Source: JABDMH01 sp050298535
GTDB lineage: Bacteria > Bacteroidota > Bacteroidia > Chitinophagales > Saprospiraceae
Assembly (NCBI GenBank): GCA_050298535.1
Contig: JBNKUI010000022.1
Location: 191,006 to 255,005, forward strand
DNA length: 64,000 nt
Direction: 5' to 3'
In this document: positions 37,520-46,147 of the stretch, piece after piece
How the letters are laid out: each line of letters begins with the position of its first letter
Numbering within the stretch: position 1 is the first letter of the stretch
Position numbers and translations under genes: made by a program
Notes under the pieces: generated by a model
The model's input: only the letters and a program-made list of their open reading frames with translations
What the model was told of the DNA's origin: nothing
Database searches by the model: none

Positions 37520-37552
37520 AAAATGGCAACGGAATGTATCCATTGCCATTTT
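37520..37552. terminator. Hairpin between convergent genes, likely bidirectional terminator
   Basis: AAAATGGCAA (37520-37529) pairs perfectly with TTGCCATTTT (37543-37552), with further GGA/TCC pairing inside. A runs on one side and T runs on the other allow termination in both directions, 12 bases after the cyclase stop and before the convergent gene end at 37583. Confidence 0.65.
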
Positions 37553-37582
37553 GTGAATTAATCTAAAAACCATTGTTGCACA

Positions 37583-37840
37583 TTAGATCTTTCGATGGTG
37601 CGCTAAAGTTGTCAAAGGGAGATAAGAATGATCAAAACGTTCTACCCCAGTTAGTGTCCTTTGATCAAATATTCCTGTCCTACGCACGCCCCCATCATAC
37701 CATACACACGCTACTTCATGGTCGCTCACATACGATCCGTGTAAAAAGCCTCGCTTCAGACAATATTTCTGAACGATCATTACCTTATTGTCTCCCCTTC
37801 GACGTACTCTTTCGCCGGGCTTAAATCTTCTGATTTGCAT
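37583..37840 (-). CDS. YodC-like (DUF2158) small protein
   Basis: I chose the ATG at 37838-37840, giving 85 residues that start MQIRRFKPGERVRRRG; an upstream Met at 37873 would add 11 residues. The pattern FKPGERV-(basic)-KVMIVQKY, then VACVWYDGGVRRTGIFDQRTL, fits the YodC/DUF2158 beta-barrel family (GG..M.V then WYDG..V..F). The function of the family is unknown. It lies just downstream of the small 57-residue gene and the Hsp20 gene, all on the minus strand. Confidence 0.68.
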   Translation of the reverse strand: MQIRRFKPGERVRRRGDNKVMIVQKYCLKRGFLHGSYVSDHEVACVWYDGGVRRTGIFDQRTLTGVERFDHSYLPLTTLAHHRKI

Positions 37841-37915
37841 CGCTAAATAGTTTTTAATAAAAATAGATTTCAAGGGCAGATCGACAAATATCTCGACCTG
37901 TACTTTCCCTATTCA

Positions 37916-38089
37916 CTAAGCAGTTTTTCGGCGAGGATATTCTTCAGGTAGCTTAAAGTATCCGGTTTGCAACCTGGAGTTAAAAAAATCATGATTCATT
38001 TTTACAGGAATTTCCAGGAATGGCAGTTTGACTTTGACAAAGTCTTCTGCTGATTCCAAAACATGAATTTTTATCGATTTGTTTTTCAT
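37916..38089 (-). CDS. Short hypothetical protein (57 aa)
   Basis: The minus strand from the ATG at 38087-38089 to TAG at 37916-37918 encodes 57 residues beginning MKNKSIKIHVLESAEDFVKV. The middle is KLPFLEIPVKMNHDFFNSRL and the end is YFKLPEEYPRRKTA. It is a compact alpha/beta-looking sequence with no signal. It lies 45 bases downstream of the Hsp20 gene on the same strand, so it could be part of a heat-shock transcript. Amino-acid composition is protein-like throughout. I recognise no family. Confidence 0.55.
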   Translation of the reverse strand: MKNKSIKIHVLESAEDFVKVKLPFLEIPVKMNHDFFNSRLQTGYFKLPEEYPRRKTA

Positions 38090-38134
38090 CGAATAAAAAA
38101 TTAAGTAAAAAAATAAAATAAATCGAGAAACAAC

Positions 38135-38584
38135 TTAAGCAATTTTTATCTGTCGTGGAGGCAGTGCTTTAGCTTCTTCCTTTTTTGGAATAAGTATTCT
38201 AAGAATACCGTTTTCGTATTTTGCCTGTATTTTTGATTCGTCCACGACTGACTTTGGTAAATGGAAAGACCTGTGGAAGGCCTGATAGCTAAATTCATGT
38301 CGGCCATAGCGCTCACCTTCTTTGATTTCCTCATTGTGTTGTTTTTCGGAGGATATTTTTAAGACTTCATTATCGAGTTCGATATGAAAATCCTCTTTAT
38401 TCATACCCGGTGCAGCCATCTCAACCCTAAAGTCATCATTACTCTCTATAATATTTACTGAGGGCAATGTGGTGCGCACCGGTGAATAGTTACGATCACT
38501 CCAGTCGAAAAGTTCTCGTGTAAAAAAGTCATCAAAGAATTGGGGTAGGACAGGTAAGAATGAATTCCTTTTGATCAGTGTCAT
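38135..38584 (-). CDS. Small heat-shock protein, Hsp20/alpha-crystallin family
   Basis: This 149-residue protein has an N-terminal hydrophobic arm (SFLPVLPQFFDDFFTRELF). An alpha-crystallin domain follows (about 40-135: SVNIIESNDDFRVEMAAPGMNKEDFHIELDNEVLKI; FHRSFHLPKSVVDESKIQAKYENGILRILIPKKE), with the A-x-x-x-NGIL consensus. It ends in RQIKIA, an IxI oligomerisation motif. It acts as an ATP-independent holdase for unfolding proteins in the cytoplasm. The upstream region is long (about 300 bases to the next gene), so it probably has its own stress-responsive promoter. Confidence 0.93.
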   Translation of the reverse strand: MTLIKRNSFLPVLPQFFDDFFTRELFDWSDRNYSPVRTTLPSVNIIESNDDFRVEMAAPGMNKEDFHIELDNEVLKISSEKQHNEEIKEGERYGRHEFSYQAFHRSFHLPKSVVDESKIQAKYENGILRILIPKKEEAKALPPRQIKIA

Positions 38585-38827
38585 AATACCAGATTTTAAT
38601 AGTTAAACAATAAATTGCGAAACAATTAATAAAATGGTCTACAAAACCGATAGTTTCGATATCACTTACTAATATATTACATCTGTAATTTATGGTCAAG
38701 TTGACTTGGGCGGTACTGGAAAATTTTAAGAAAAAATTAAGATTCTAGTCGTTAGAATAATATCTGGGACTGCAGATGGTAATCGATAGAAAGACTCATT
38801 GTCCCGAAATGTGATCGAGGTATCTGA

Positions 38828-38861
38828 TAAAAAATTGGCCCATATGGTTGCATATGGGCCA
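38828..38861 (-). terminator. Strong rho-independent terminator (minus strand)
   Basis: TGGCCCATATG (38836-38846), a 4-base loop and CATATGGGCCA (38851-38861) form a perfect 11-base stem. On the minus strand it is followed by ATTTTTTAT. It lies 25 bases after the stop of the gene at 38887-39654 and ends that transcript ahead of Hsp20. Confidence 0.85.
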
Positions 38862-38886
38862 GGAGGTTACTTGGGTACGGCTTCGA

Positions 38887-39654
38887 TTAGTGCTCTGATT
38901 TTATGAGTGCATAAGCCTGAACATACACTTTTTCATGTACACTATTTATGGTACTCATGTTAGGAAACTCAACATCATCTGAGAAACTGGTTCCCGGCAA
39001 CATTGCTTCACTCATCTTATCATAACCATCGGCAGTGAGACCATTAAAAGGTAAGTCAGTTCCTGCAGGCATCATTAATTGGGCAAGTCTCCAACTTTTC
39101 TGGGTGGTTTTGCCCGATTCCATAGCATCTTTGATAAAGGGTTGCCAGATATTTTGTTCGTGTTCAATCCAAGCGTCCATATCAGATACCTTTGCGAAAT
39201 TTATCCTGGCAAAGGGAGCAGGTGCCTCCCCCATCAGACCTTCTCCGGCTATCCCCTGTAGAACCAGTTGGTGCTTCAAAAAGCCCAAATGGTCAGTTGA
39301 AATTTCAGACATCGGAGTGTTGGGGAATAATTCGGGTACACTTGCCCAGATTTCATTGATCCCGTCAATATCCTCTGGCTTTTCAAATGTATTTACAAAA
39401 ACATAATTATGTCCATCCGGCAAATCCCAGCCACCCACTCTTTGCCAAAGTGACCAGTTTACCATTTTCCCATCATCGATTGCCTTTCTAGCGACCTGTG
39501 ACCAATAGTTCGTTTCGCGGTAGATAAATTCCTCAGCCTGATCCGCAGGAATATTTCGGAACTGCATAAAAACGACAGGTTGAGCGTTAGTAATTACGGT
39601 ACCTAATAAAAAGCATAAAATGCTCAGGTGGAGATAAAGTGTAAACTTTTTCAT
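38887..39654 (-). CDS. Secreted hypothetical protein (255 aa)
   Basis: This 255-residue protein has a signal peptide (MKKFTLYLHLSILCFLLGTVITNAQ). The mature part appears to hold two related alpha/beta halves. The first contains VVFMQFRNIPADQAEEFIYRETNYWSQVARKAIDDGKMVNWSLW, and the second FARINFAKVSDMDAWIEHEQNIWQPFIKDAMESGKTTQKSWRL. The similar spacing of E-x-x-x-W-x-x-x-x-x-A-x-x-x-GK in both suggests an internal duplication, perhaps of a dimeric alpha/beta-barrel (ferredoxin-like) fold. No family is recognised with certainty. A strong terminator follows. Confidence 0.75.
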   Translation of the reverse strand: MKKFTLYLHLSILCFLLGTVITNAQPVVFMQFRNIPADQAEEFIYRETNYWSQVARKAIDDGKMVNWSLWQRVGGWDLPDGHNYVFVNTFEKPEDIDGINEIWASVPELFPNTPMSEISTDHLGFLKHQLVLQGIAGEGLMGEAPAPFARINFAKVSDMDAWIEHEQNIWQPFIKDAMESGKTTQKSWRLAQLMMPAGTDLPFNGLTADGYDKMSEAMLPGTSFSDDVEFPNMSTINSVHEKVYVQAYALIKSEH

Positions 39655-39833
39655 ATTACAGAGATTAAAGTGTTATTAAAATTTACACAGCTTTCTCTGG
39701 TGACCAAGAACAGATTGGGAGACCGATTTTCAGGAAGGAAGTATATTAAGATGGTCGCCTGTTGAAAATTCTGTGTTTGCCAAGCTTAAAATACACATTT
39801 ATTTCTGGTCTGATACACTTTTGATCCGAAATT

Positions 39834-40601
39834 CTACCAGGAAAGATTCGTGAAGGTTTGCACAGGTTGAATTGTTTCCTCAAAAGATATATCCACAAAC
39901 TGTCTACGATATCGTTCTCCTCCCAGTGAATCACCCCCCCATTGATAACCCACCATCGTTGAGGGCATCATCAGACCATCTATATCGGTCCATCCTTCAT
40001 ATCCAATGGCGTTGTATTGCTCTGCCCGGGATGCGTCAAAATAGGTCACGGAGTAATTAATGTATTGTAGTAAATCAGTGGCAGGATCATACCAGAGAAT
40101 ATACTGATCTTTGGGCGCGACACCTATTCCCTCATCATAAGTCACCTTCACCCGATTATACATTTTGCCATTAAGCATCCCTGGCGATAAGGGGGTTTGA
40201 TGGGCACCCGGGTCTGCAGTCACGAATGGAAGGGCAAAGAAGTAAAAGCGAAGATTGTGATAGAACTTTGGATCATCACCCGGGAAACTATCCCGGTGTG
40301 GGAATATGTGTGTTGATTCATTGGTGAATCCCACTTTAAATCTTCCAGGAAGAGTAATTAACTCATTTCGATTTTTCAGATCTACCATGTAATATGTGGT
40401 GTCTGAACCGCTTACTTCTTTAAATGACAGCGTATTATACTTATTCCAGATATCCAGTCCACCATGTGCTTCCAGACCTTCTTCGAATATTTCTGGAAAG
40501 GATCGATCTTCCTGCGGCTCTTCTGGAGCAGTCGAACAAGAGACGAATGTAGCAGCAAGGATAAAGAGTGCTTTGTACAATCTATATTTACTTAGGGGCA
40601 T
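39834..40601 (-). CDS. DUF6503-like lipoprotein
   Basis: This 255-residue protein starts with a signal sequence ending in a lipobox (FVSCS). A segment typical of DUF6503 follows (EEGLEAHGGLDIWNKYNTLSFKEV), with beta-rich phrases such as YMVDLKNRNELITLPGRFKVGF and DQYILWYDPATDLLQYINYSVTYF. This shape resembles LolA/LppX-type lipid-binding half-barrels of periplasmic lipoproteins. Its function is unknown. It lies on the minus strand between the secreted protein and the pirin gene, without tight spacing. Confidence 0.72.
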   Translation of the reverse strand: MPLSKYRLYKALFILAATFVSCSTAPEEPQEDRSFPEIFEEGLEAHGGLDIWNKYNTLSFKEVSGSDTTYYMVDLKNRNELITLPGRFKVGFTNESTHIFPHRDSFPGDDPKFYHNLRFYFFALPFVTADPGAHQTPLSPGMLNGKMYNRVKVTYDEGIGVAPKDQYILWYDPATDLLQYINYSVTYFDASRAEQYNAIGYEGWTDIDGLMMPSTMVGYQWGGDSLGGERYRRQFVDISFEETIQPVQTFTNLSW

Positions 40602-40646
40602 ATTACAATTGATTAAATAGCATGAAAACTATGAAGTGATAAAAGG

Positions 40647-41384
40647 CTACTCAGGAATCATGGGTACATCCATTAAAAGTATGGTGCCGCTCTGAATGGT
40701 ATTAATGTCAAAAGAGTCAGTTGCTTTAATCCCGAGGCCATCTCTTTTTGCCAGCGTCTGGCCAGCAATTTCAAAGGATCCCTCAATTACAAAGGCATAT
40801 ACACCGTTTTGTTCCGATTTAATATGATATGTCACTTGATGGCCGGTATCAAAATTACCCAGGTGAAACCAGGCATCTTGATGGACCCAGACTCCTTCAT
40901 CATTAGGATCGGGAGAGAGAATTTGTTGTAATGTATTGCGGCTATCGGCAACATTGAGAGTAATTTGATCATATCTTGGCGTAACATTCATTTTGTTGGG
41001 AAACATCCAAATTTGTAGAAATTTTACTTCCTGGTCAGGGTTCTTGTTAAATTCACTGTGCTGTACCCCGGTACCTGCACTCATGACCTGTATGTCTCCC
41101 TGCCGTATTACGGTCATATTTCCCATGCTATCTTTGTGTTGCAGATCACCTTCCAAAGGAATGGAAACGATCTCCATGTTTTCATGAGGGTGCGTATTAA
41201 AGCCCATTCCCCCAGCCACTACATCATCATTTAATACACGAAGTACCCCAAAGTTCATTCGGTTGGGATTATGATAGTGGGCGAAACTGAAAGTATGATG
41301 TGAATTTAGCCATCCGTGATGGGCATGCCCCCGGGTCGTTGCTCTATGTAATATCAGTTCCATTTTATTTTGTTCATTAGACAT
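40647..41384 (-). CDS. Pirin family protein (YhhW-like)
   Basis: This 245-residue bicupin has the pirin N-terminal metal site His65 and His67 (NTHPHENMEIV), His109 and Glu111 (AGTGVQHSEFNKN). The second cupin is degenerate, ending KATDSFDINTIQSGTILLMDVPM. The E. coli relative YhhW shows quercetin 2,3-dioxygenase activity, but the physiological role of most pirins is unknown. An alternative start at Met8 (MELILHRATTRGHAHHGWL) is equally plausible, because pirins often begin near this point. The protein is cytoplasmic, with no signal peptide. Confidence 0.9.
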   Translation of the reverse strand: MSNEQNKMELILHRATTRGHAHHGWLNSHHTFSFAHYHNPNRMNFGVLRVLNDDVVAGGMGFNTHPHENMEIVSIPLEGDLQHKDSMGNMTVIRQGDIQVMSAGTGVQHSEFNKNPDQEVKFLQIWMFPNKMNVTPRYDQITLNVADSRNTLQQILSPDPNDEGVWVHQDAWFHLGNFDTGHQVTYHIKSEQNGVYAFVIEGSFEIAGQTLAKRDGLGIKATDSFDINTIQSGTILLMDVPMIPE

Positions 41385-41505
41385 ACATTAAAAAACTACA
41401 TGACAGGGAGGAATGTTCATATTTAACTGAAGATGATTGCTGTCGGTCCAAAGATGGGGCCTGATTTATTTCATACAGGTCTTATATAGATACCTGGGAA
41501 ACAGA

Positions 41506-41900
41506 TTACTCAGATACCAAGTTGATAATATCCATGGCGCTTTTTTGTAAATTTTGATGAATATCTGGTCCAGAGGTATTCGTGACAACAAAAACACCAA
41601 TTTCTTGATCAGGAACCGGTGTCAACCAACTTGAGGTTCCGAATGCACCTCCATTCTGAAAGATTATTACGGATTGCTCTTCTCTCAACTGAATTTGCCA
41701 GAAAAGATCTGTTTCAAAACTCCCATATTGACCACCCTAAAGATGTTGGCGTGATGCTTGAATAAATGGGATTATCTGTCAAATAGTATTGCATATATAT
41801 TATCACATCGCTGATAGTAGAGATTATACCACCTTCAGCATTCATGTCTTTAATCGTTCTGCTTGGCATCTCTATACCGTTAGCATTATAAGCTTCGATT
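41506..41900 (-). pseudogene. Serine hydrolase (class C beta-lactamase-like) C-terminal remnant
   Basis: On the minus strand one frame reads AYNANGIEMPSRTIKDMNAE followed by GGIISTISDVIIYMQYYL, the typical A-x-GG-x-x-ST-x-SD segment of class C beta-lactamase-like proteins, and stops at a TGA after LGWSIWEF. A one-base shift restores GQYGSFETDLFWQIQLREEQSV and then NGGAFGTSSWLTPVPDQEIG, the C-terminal part of the same fold. The N-terminal half, with the catalytic SxxK, is missing. It is therefore a truncated, frameshifted relic. Confidence 0.72.
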
Positions 41901-41919
41901 TAGGATTTAGATGACTAAC

Positions 41920-43875
41920 TTATGCCTTTTCTACAAACCACATTTCCATTTCGTTTTTTCCTTTGACAAATATTTTTCCTCTAGGTTCGAATGCAAATTG
42001 TGGATCGTTTTTTATTAGGTCATAGGTTGATTTTGAAATATTCACTTTACCGACACTTCCATTACTTTCCATTCTGGAAGCTGTATTGACTGTATCTCCC
42101 CAGACATCGTATTGAAATTTTTTCACACCAACGATGCCGGCAACGACCGGGCCCGTATGGATACCAACGCGCATCTCAAACCCCTTCTCACCTTGGTCTT
42201 TCTTTTCTTCAATTCGATGTGTGATAAATGCCTGCATTTCCAGAGCTGCAAGAATCGTATTGGTGACAGAATTGTCGGAGGGCACCGGTAAACCACCTGC
42301 AGCCATGTAGGCATCTCCTATGGTCTTTATTTTCTCTATTTCATACTTTTCACAGATGTAATCAAAAGCCTGGAAGCACTCGTTTATTTCTTCCACTAGT
42401 TCTTGGGCGGATAATAAGGCAGACTGTGCAGTATAACCCTTGAAGTCGGTAAATAGTATGGAGACAAGATCGAAGTCCCGGGCATCAGCTTTTCCTTTTA
42501 TTTTTAATTCCTCCGCAATCTCAGCGGGAAGGATATTAAGCAGCAGATTTTCTGAACGCTGTTTTTCTTTTTCGATAATGGTTTTTGATCGGGTCACATA
42601 CCGCCATCGACTGAAAAAACCAGCCGAGAGAAGAAGAAAGAAAGCTCCTGAACCGATAGCCAGATTCCTATTTTTTTCCTTTTCTCGGATCTCCTCCTGG
42701 TGTGCCATTTCAATCTTTAGGTCCTTCTCTACCTGGAGAAGACTATCCTCCAGCACCTGTCGATCGAACTCCATCTGTTGAAGTTTGATGGTGCTCTCCT
42801 CTGATCGCATGCTGTCTTCCATCTCCAGCTTAACCTCAAGATAATTGAGAGCATCCCGTATATTGCCTGCCTGACGGTGAGTTTGATACAAACAATCACA
42901 GGCATACTGCTGGTTGCCGATATCTCCCAATTTCCTGGCAATAGTAAGTGCTTTCTCGCAATGTGATTTCGATTCGGAGTATTTTTTTTGATCTCGAAAC
43001 ACCTCACCCATCGTCACCAGTGTGGTGGTTAAACCCTGCATATCATCGACTTCACTACTTAGTGCAAGACTCCTCCGCAAATATTCCAGCGCTTCTTCAT
43101 AATTACCCTGATCGATCAGTATGCTGCCGATACCAAGAAGACCTGAAGCTATATCCAACTTGTTATTTTGACCTTCATAAATAGCAAGCCCCTTTTGGTA
43201 GTGCTCCATAGCTAGGTCATACTCCTTTTGATTCTCATAGACAGATCCCATATTGAGATACATGGGTGCATTTCCATCATCCCGACCTATACTATTATTG
43301 ATATCAATGGCCTTCTGATAGTAAAAAAGGGACTTTTCATAATCACCCTTACTATTATAAATACTACCAAATTCATTGAATATGGAACTCATACCGATGG
43401 AGTCCTGGATTTCTTCAAACATCTTTTGACTTCTTTCGTAGTATGAAATAGCCCGTATGAGATCCTCATTATCGTGGTAGATATATCCGGTGCGAAGGAG
43501 GATGCTGGCGGCGCCTAACTTATAATTGATTTCTTCCGCCTTGTCCAGACCTGCTCGATATGCCGCCAGAGCTTCTGGATATTGCCCCATACGAAAATGC
43601 AGATACCCTTTCAGACCGTACGCATCTACCAACATTATTGATAAATCTTGTTGGTCTACAAATTCGATGAGACTATCCGTGAAGAGGACGGCACTATCTG
43701 GATTTGTGAAGTAATATCCTTCATTGATGAGATCAAAGAGTGCTTCAGATCGAAGTGAGTCTGGCATGGTCACATCACGCCATATTGCCTGGAGTGAATC
43801 CAGATTATCCTGACCATTTACATGTAGACATGTAAGTAAGAAAAACAACAGAATCTGTACACTTTTCATTGCCAT
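41920..43875 (-). CDS. TPR-containing membrane adenylate cyclase (canonical class III)
   Basis: This 651-residue protein has a signal peptide and TPRs (about 40-370) predicted in the periplasm, then a coiled coil. A transmembrane helix follows near 402-422 (LAIGSGAFFLLLSAGFF), then a short signalling helix and the cyclase domain (about 450-640). The catalytic set is complete. It has Asp477 in FTDFKGYT, the adenine-selecting Lys near 517 with Asp521 (KIKTIGDAYM), a second selecting Asp in QYDVWGDTVN, and Asn/Arg in NTASRMES. The reaction should be ATP to cAMP, with TPR sensing. The order mirrors the TPR histidine kinases at 4734 and 46259, with the kinase replaced by a cyclase. Confidence 0.92.
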   Translation of the reverse strand: MAMKSVQILLFFLLTCLHVNGQDNLDSLQAIWRDVTMPDSLRSEALFDLINEGYYFTNPDSAVLFTDSLIEFVDQQDLSIMLVDAYGLKGYLHFRMGQYPEALAAYRAGLDKAEEINYKLGAASILLRTGYIYHDNEDLIRAISYYERSQKMFEEIQDSIGMSSIFNEFGSIYNSKGDYEKSLFYYQKAIDINNSIGRDDGNAPMYLNMGSVYENQKEYDLAMEHYQKGLAIYEGQNNKLDIASGLLGIGSILIDQGNYEEALEYLRRSLALSSEVDDMQGLTTTLVTMGEVFRDQKKYSESKSHCEKALTIARKLGDIGNQQYACDCLYQTHRQAGNIRDALNYLEVKLEMEDSMRSEESTIKLQQMEFDRQVLEDSLLQVEKDLKIEMAHQEEIREKEKNRNLAIGSGAFFLLLSAGFFSRWRYVTRSKTIIEKEKQRSENLLLNILPAEIAEELKIKGKADARDFDLVSILFTDFKGYTAQSALLSAQELVEEINECFQAFDYICEKYEIEKIKTIGDAYMAAGGLPVPSDNSVTNTILAALEMQAFITHRIEEKKDQGEKGFEMRVGIHTGPVVAGIVGVKKFQYDVWGDTVNTASRMESNGSVGKVNISKSTYDLIKNDPQFAFEPRGKIFVKGKNEMEMWFVEKA

Positions 43876-43947
43876 GGATATCTGGGCCCATGATAAATAT
43901 ACAGTTTCTGAATGGTTACCTAATCCTGTCCATCGCCCTTTAGCGTC

Positions 43948-45195
43948 CTAAACGAATCCAAACGCAATGGGAAATATAAAGACTACGATCAATGTCCACC
44001 CCCAATACACAGGAAGAAAAATAGCCATATTCTTCTCCACCGCCTCCAGCATATCACCATGCTGAATACATTGGAATAATTGATAGGATACCATCATAAG
44101 GTTCGTCAGTACCAATACGTTTGCACCCAACACTGCCAATCGATTTGGCGTGATACCCCATTCAGAAATTCTGAATAAAATGGCCGAAAGGGCAATTCCA
44201 TTTAGTAAAATGGTCACCATGGAAAGTGTGAACAGTAGCCAAATATTAATCTTGTCCGCCGTTTGATTGGTCTCCGCACAGGCAAATAAAATAATAGCCA
44301 TGACTCCGATCAGCAGTATATTAAACACCAGCAAAAACTCCCGGTCATTATAAGGATCTTTGCCTGTGAAAATGATGGCTCCCAGATAGATGAGCAGCAT
44401 ACATAATACCAGAGGAGTGAAGGCCCTGGCAACAATGGGAGAAATACTTTTAACAAGATGAGGATTGTTCTTAATCAGGTAGGTACTAAAAACCGGTACA
44501 GAAGCTAATCCTGCGAATGCAATATATTGCATATAAGTTTCGAGGGAGATATTGATGAGCTCAAACAATCCGACAGTTATTGCGCTAAATAGTCCACCTG
44601 CCAATAAAAGTATGGTGCTCATCACCATGAGATCGCCATTGTATTTTAGAAAATCAACACGTAGACTGTACTTTGAGAATTGATCTCCAGTAAACGCATA
44701 GCCGGGTAGAGCCCATATGAAGAGCGGCATATGAATACATGCCAATAGCAGCGTATCACTTTGATCATCAACGGGTAGTATGTTTATATAAACTACACTA
44801 AGCATCAATATCAAAATCATGATAATTGCATGTTTGTACGGAATATTTTCTTTCCAACTGAAATAGATGGCGAGCATGGGAAGGAAAAGGAAACCGATAT
44901 TTCGGAGATAGAATGAATCGTCATCTATGCCTGTAAAGAGTGGAATGTTGGCTACTAGCGCTGACAGAACCGAGAGAAAAACAATGATTGAGGTTTCCAA
45001 TCTTGTACCCCATTGGATGGCGGATCGATCAAATTGTAAGCGCTCATACCAATATGTAGCCAGGAGGTGATTTTGGATTTCCGGATAAATGGCCATGAAA
45101 GCCGGTTTAAATTTTCCCTTATTCTCCCTATATATTGTTTCCAGTTTTAAAGGAGAGTCCAGACTGTTTTTTATTTGTTCAATCATGGTATTCAT
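43948..45195 (-). CDS. Polytopic membrane protein (DUF4153-like)
   Basis: This 415-residue protein has a cytoplasmic N-terminus (about 1-65, TYWYERLQFDRSAIQWG) and then roughly eleven hydrophobic helices, for example ETSIIVFLSVLSALVANIPLF, LLIYLGAIIF and MTILLNGIALSAILFRI-like segments. Layout and size resemble DUF4153 proteins, but the assignment is tentative. A perfect ACTTTG-N5-CAAAGT dyad precedes its start, and a second copy precedes the neighbouring membrane/winged-helix operon, so both are probably controlled by the small regulator at 45241. Confidence 0.72.
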   Translation of the reverse strand: MNTMIEQIKNSLDSPLKLETIYRENKGKFKPAFMAIYPEIQNHLLATYWYERLQFDRSAIQWGTRLETSIIVFLSVLSALVANIPLFTGIDDDSFYLRNIGFLFLPMLAIYFSWKENIPYKHAIIMILILMLSVVYINILPVDDQSDTLLLACIHMPLFIWALPGYAFTGDQFSKYSLRVDFLKYNGDLMVMSTILLLAGGLFSAITVGLFELINISLETYMQYIAFAGLASVPVFSTYLIKNNPHLVKSISPIVARAFTPLVLCMLLIYLGAIIFTGKDPYNDREFLLVFNILLIGVMAIILFACAETNQTADKINIWLLFTLSMVTILLNGIALSAILFRISEWGITPNRLAVLGANVLVLTNLMMVSYQLFQCIQHGDMLEAVEKNMAIFLPVYWGWTLIVVFIFPIAFGFV

Positions 45196-45203
45196 TTTAA
45201 AGT

Positions 45204-45220
45204 ACTTTGAAATACAAAGT
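45204..45220 (-). promoter_or_regulatory. Operator dyad ACTTTG-N5-CAAAGT before the polytopic membrane gene
   Basis: The perfect inverted repeat ACTTTG-AAATA-CAAAGT lies 8 bases upstream of the start codon at 45195. The same dyad with one spacer change is at 46148-46164. A likely binding protein is the winged-helix regulator encoded between them. Confidence 0.72.
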
Positions 45221-45240
45221 GAATGAATAAAAAAAAGTTT

Positions 45241-45540
45241 TTATTTCTGAGATTGAATGAGTTTTTCCAGGGCTTCTATGTGCTTTTCAAATGCTTTTTT
45301 GCCTTCTTTAGTTATAAAATATTTGGTATTTGGTTTTCTTCCTATGAACGATTTTTCAACACGAATGAAGTTTTCTTTTTCAAGTGCTTTTAGATGACTG
45401 GCAAGATTTCCATCCGTCACCCGGAGGTATTCTTTCAGTGCATTGAAGTCCAGGGACTCCTGCATGGTCAATACTGACATGATACCAAGCCTCACCCGGT
45501 TTTCAAAGGCCTTATTTAATCCGTTCAGCAGGGATCTCAC
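45241..45540 (-). CDS. Winged-helix transcriptional regulator (HTH_34 / ArsR-like)
   Basis: This 99-residue protein is a single winged-helix domain. It opens with LNKAFENRVRLGIMSVLTMQESLDFNALKEYL, has the recognition helix VTDGNLASHLKALEKENF and the wing IGRKPNTKYFITKEGKKAFEKH, then a short dimerisation helix. Relatives repress a small operon of membrane proteins. Its start overlaps the stop of the upstream membrane gene by 4 bases. Two matching perfect dyads before that gene and before the downstream membrane gene are the obvious candidate operators. Confidence 0.9.
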   Translation of the reverse strand: MRSLLNGLNKAFENRVRLGIMSVLTMQESLDFNALKEYLRVTDGNLASHLKALEKENFIRVEKSFIGRKPNTKYFITKEGKKAFEKHIEALEKLIQSQK

Positions 45541-46139
45541 CGTTCGTATTTAAGATGTATATAGATGCCATAGATCATGTTCATAAGACCAAATCCAATG
45601 GCCCAGATCAACACACTGTAGGATACGAAAATCACAGCAAGCAGGCCCAACAATGCTTGCAACACACCTAACATTTGGACTTCACGAAAAGTAAAATGAC
45701 CGGCATTGAAAAGTGCCAGGCCGTAAAAAATCAAACTAACCGGTGCAAGAAATGCAGTGAGATCCAAAGAAATAAGTATTAATAGCAGTAAACCTCCGAC
45801 TACGAGTGGTGCGGCCATCGAAAGTAACATTCTGCGCGAGGTGGCATTCCAGGCACTTTGACCCTTTCTTTGAGCCCGCTGACGGGATAGGATCATGGCG
45901 GTAACAATCGATATAATCAAAATGATGCTGGCAAGTAACAAAACACTTCCAAAGTTGGGTGCCTGATACAGTATATCATTGGGACGGAAGTTATATAACG
46001 TATAGGCTATATACGCCCCAACCAGAGCATAGATTCCTGCCATGATACCTGCCCATCCCGACAAAGACAAAAATTTTGAAGATCGTTGCATCATGGTGCG
46101 GATTTCCGCCAGATCTTCCAAATAGTCCCTTTCTTTCAT
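45537..46139 (-). CDS. Six-helix membrane protein, partner of winged-helix regulator
   Basis: This 200-residue protein has a short cytoplasmic N-terminus (MKERDYLEDLAEIRTMMQRSSKFLSLSG) and about six transmembrane helices, including WAGIMAGIYALVGAYIAYTL, VLLLASIILIISIVTAMIL and LGLLAVIFVSYSVLIWAIGF. The basic loop SRQRAQRKGQSAW lies between helices 2 and 3. It overlaps the regulator gene by 4 bases, so the two are coupled. The N-terminal phrase is typical of an uncharacterised Bacteroidota family found next to HTH_34 regulators. A ligand or sensing role is possible but not shown. Confidence 0.75.
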   Translation of the reverse strand: MKERDYLEDLAEIRTMMQRSSKFLSLSGWAGIMAGIYALVGAYIAYTLYNFRPNDILYQAPNFGSVLLLASIILIISIVTAMILSRQRAQRKGQSAWNATSRRMLLSMAAPLVVGGLLLLILISLDLTAFLAPVSLIFYGLALFNAGHFTFREVQMLGVLQALLGLLAVIFVSYSVLIWAIGFGLMNMIYGIYIHLKYER

Positions 46140-46147
46140 CTAAAAGT

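Noticed and set aside
38676..38689. ATTACA-TC-TGTAAT palindrome upstream of Hsp20
   Set aside because: Short, AT-rich and unique in the window; no CIRCE-type or other known heat-shock element can be recognised.
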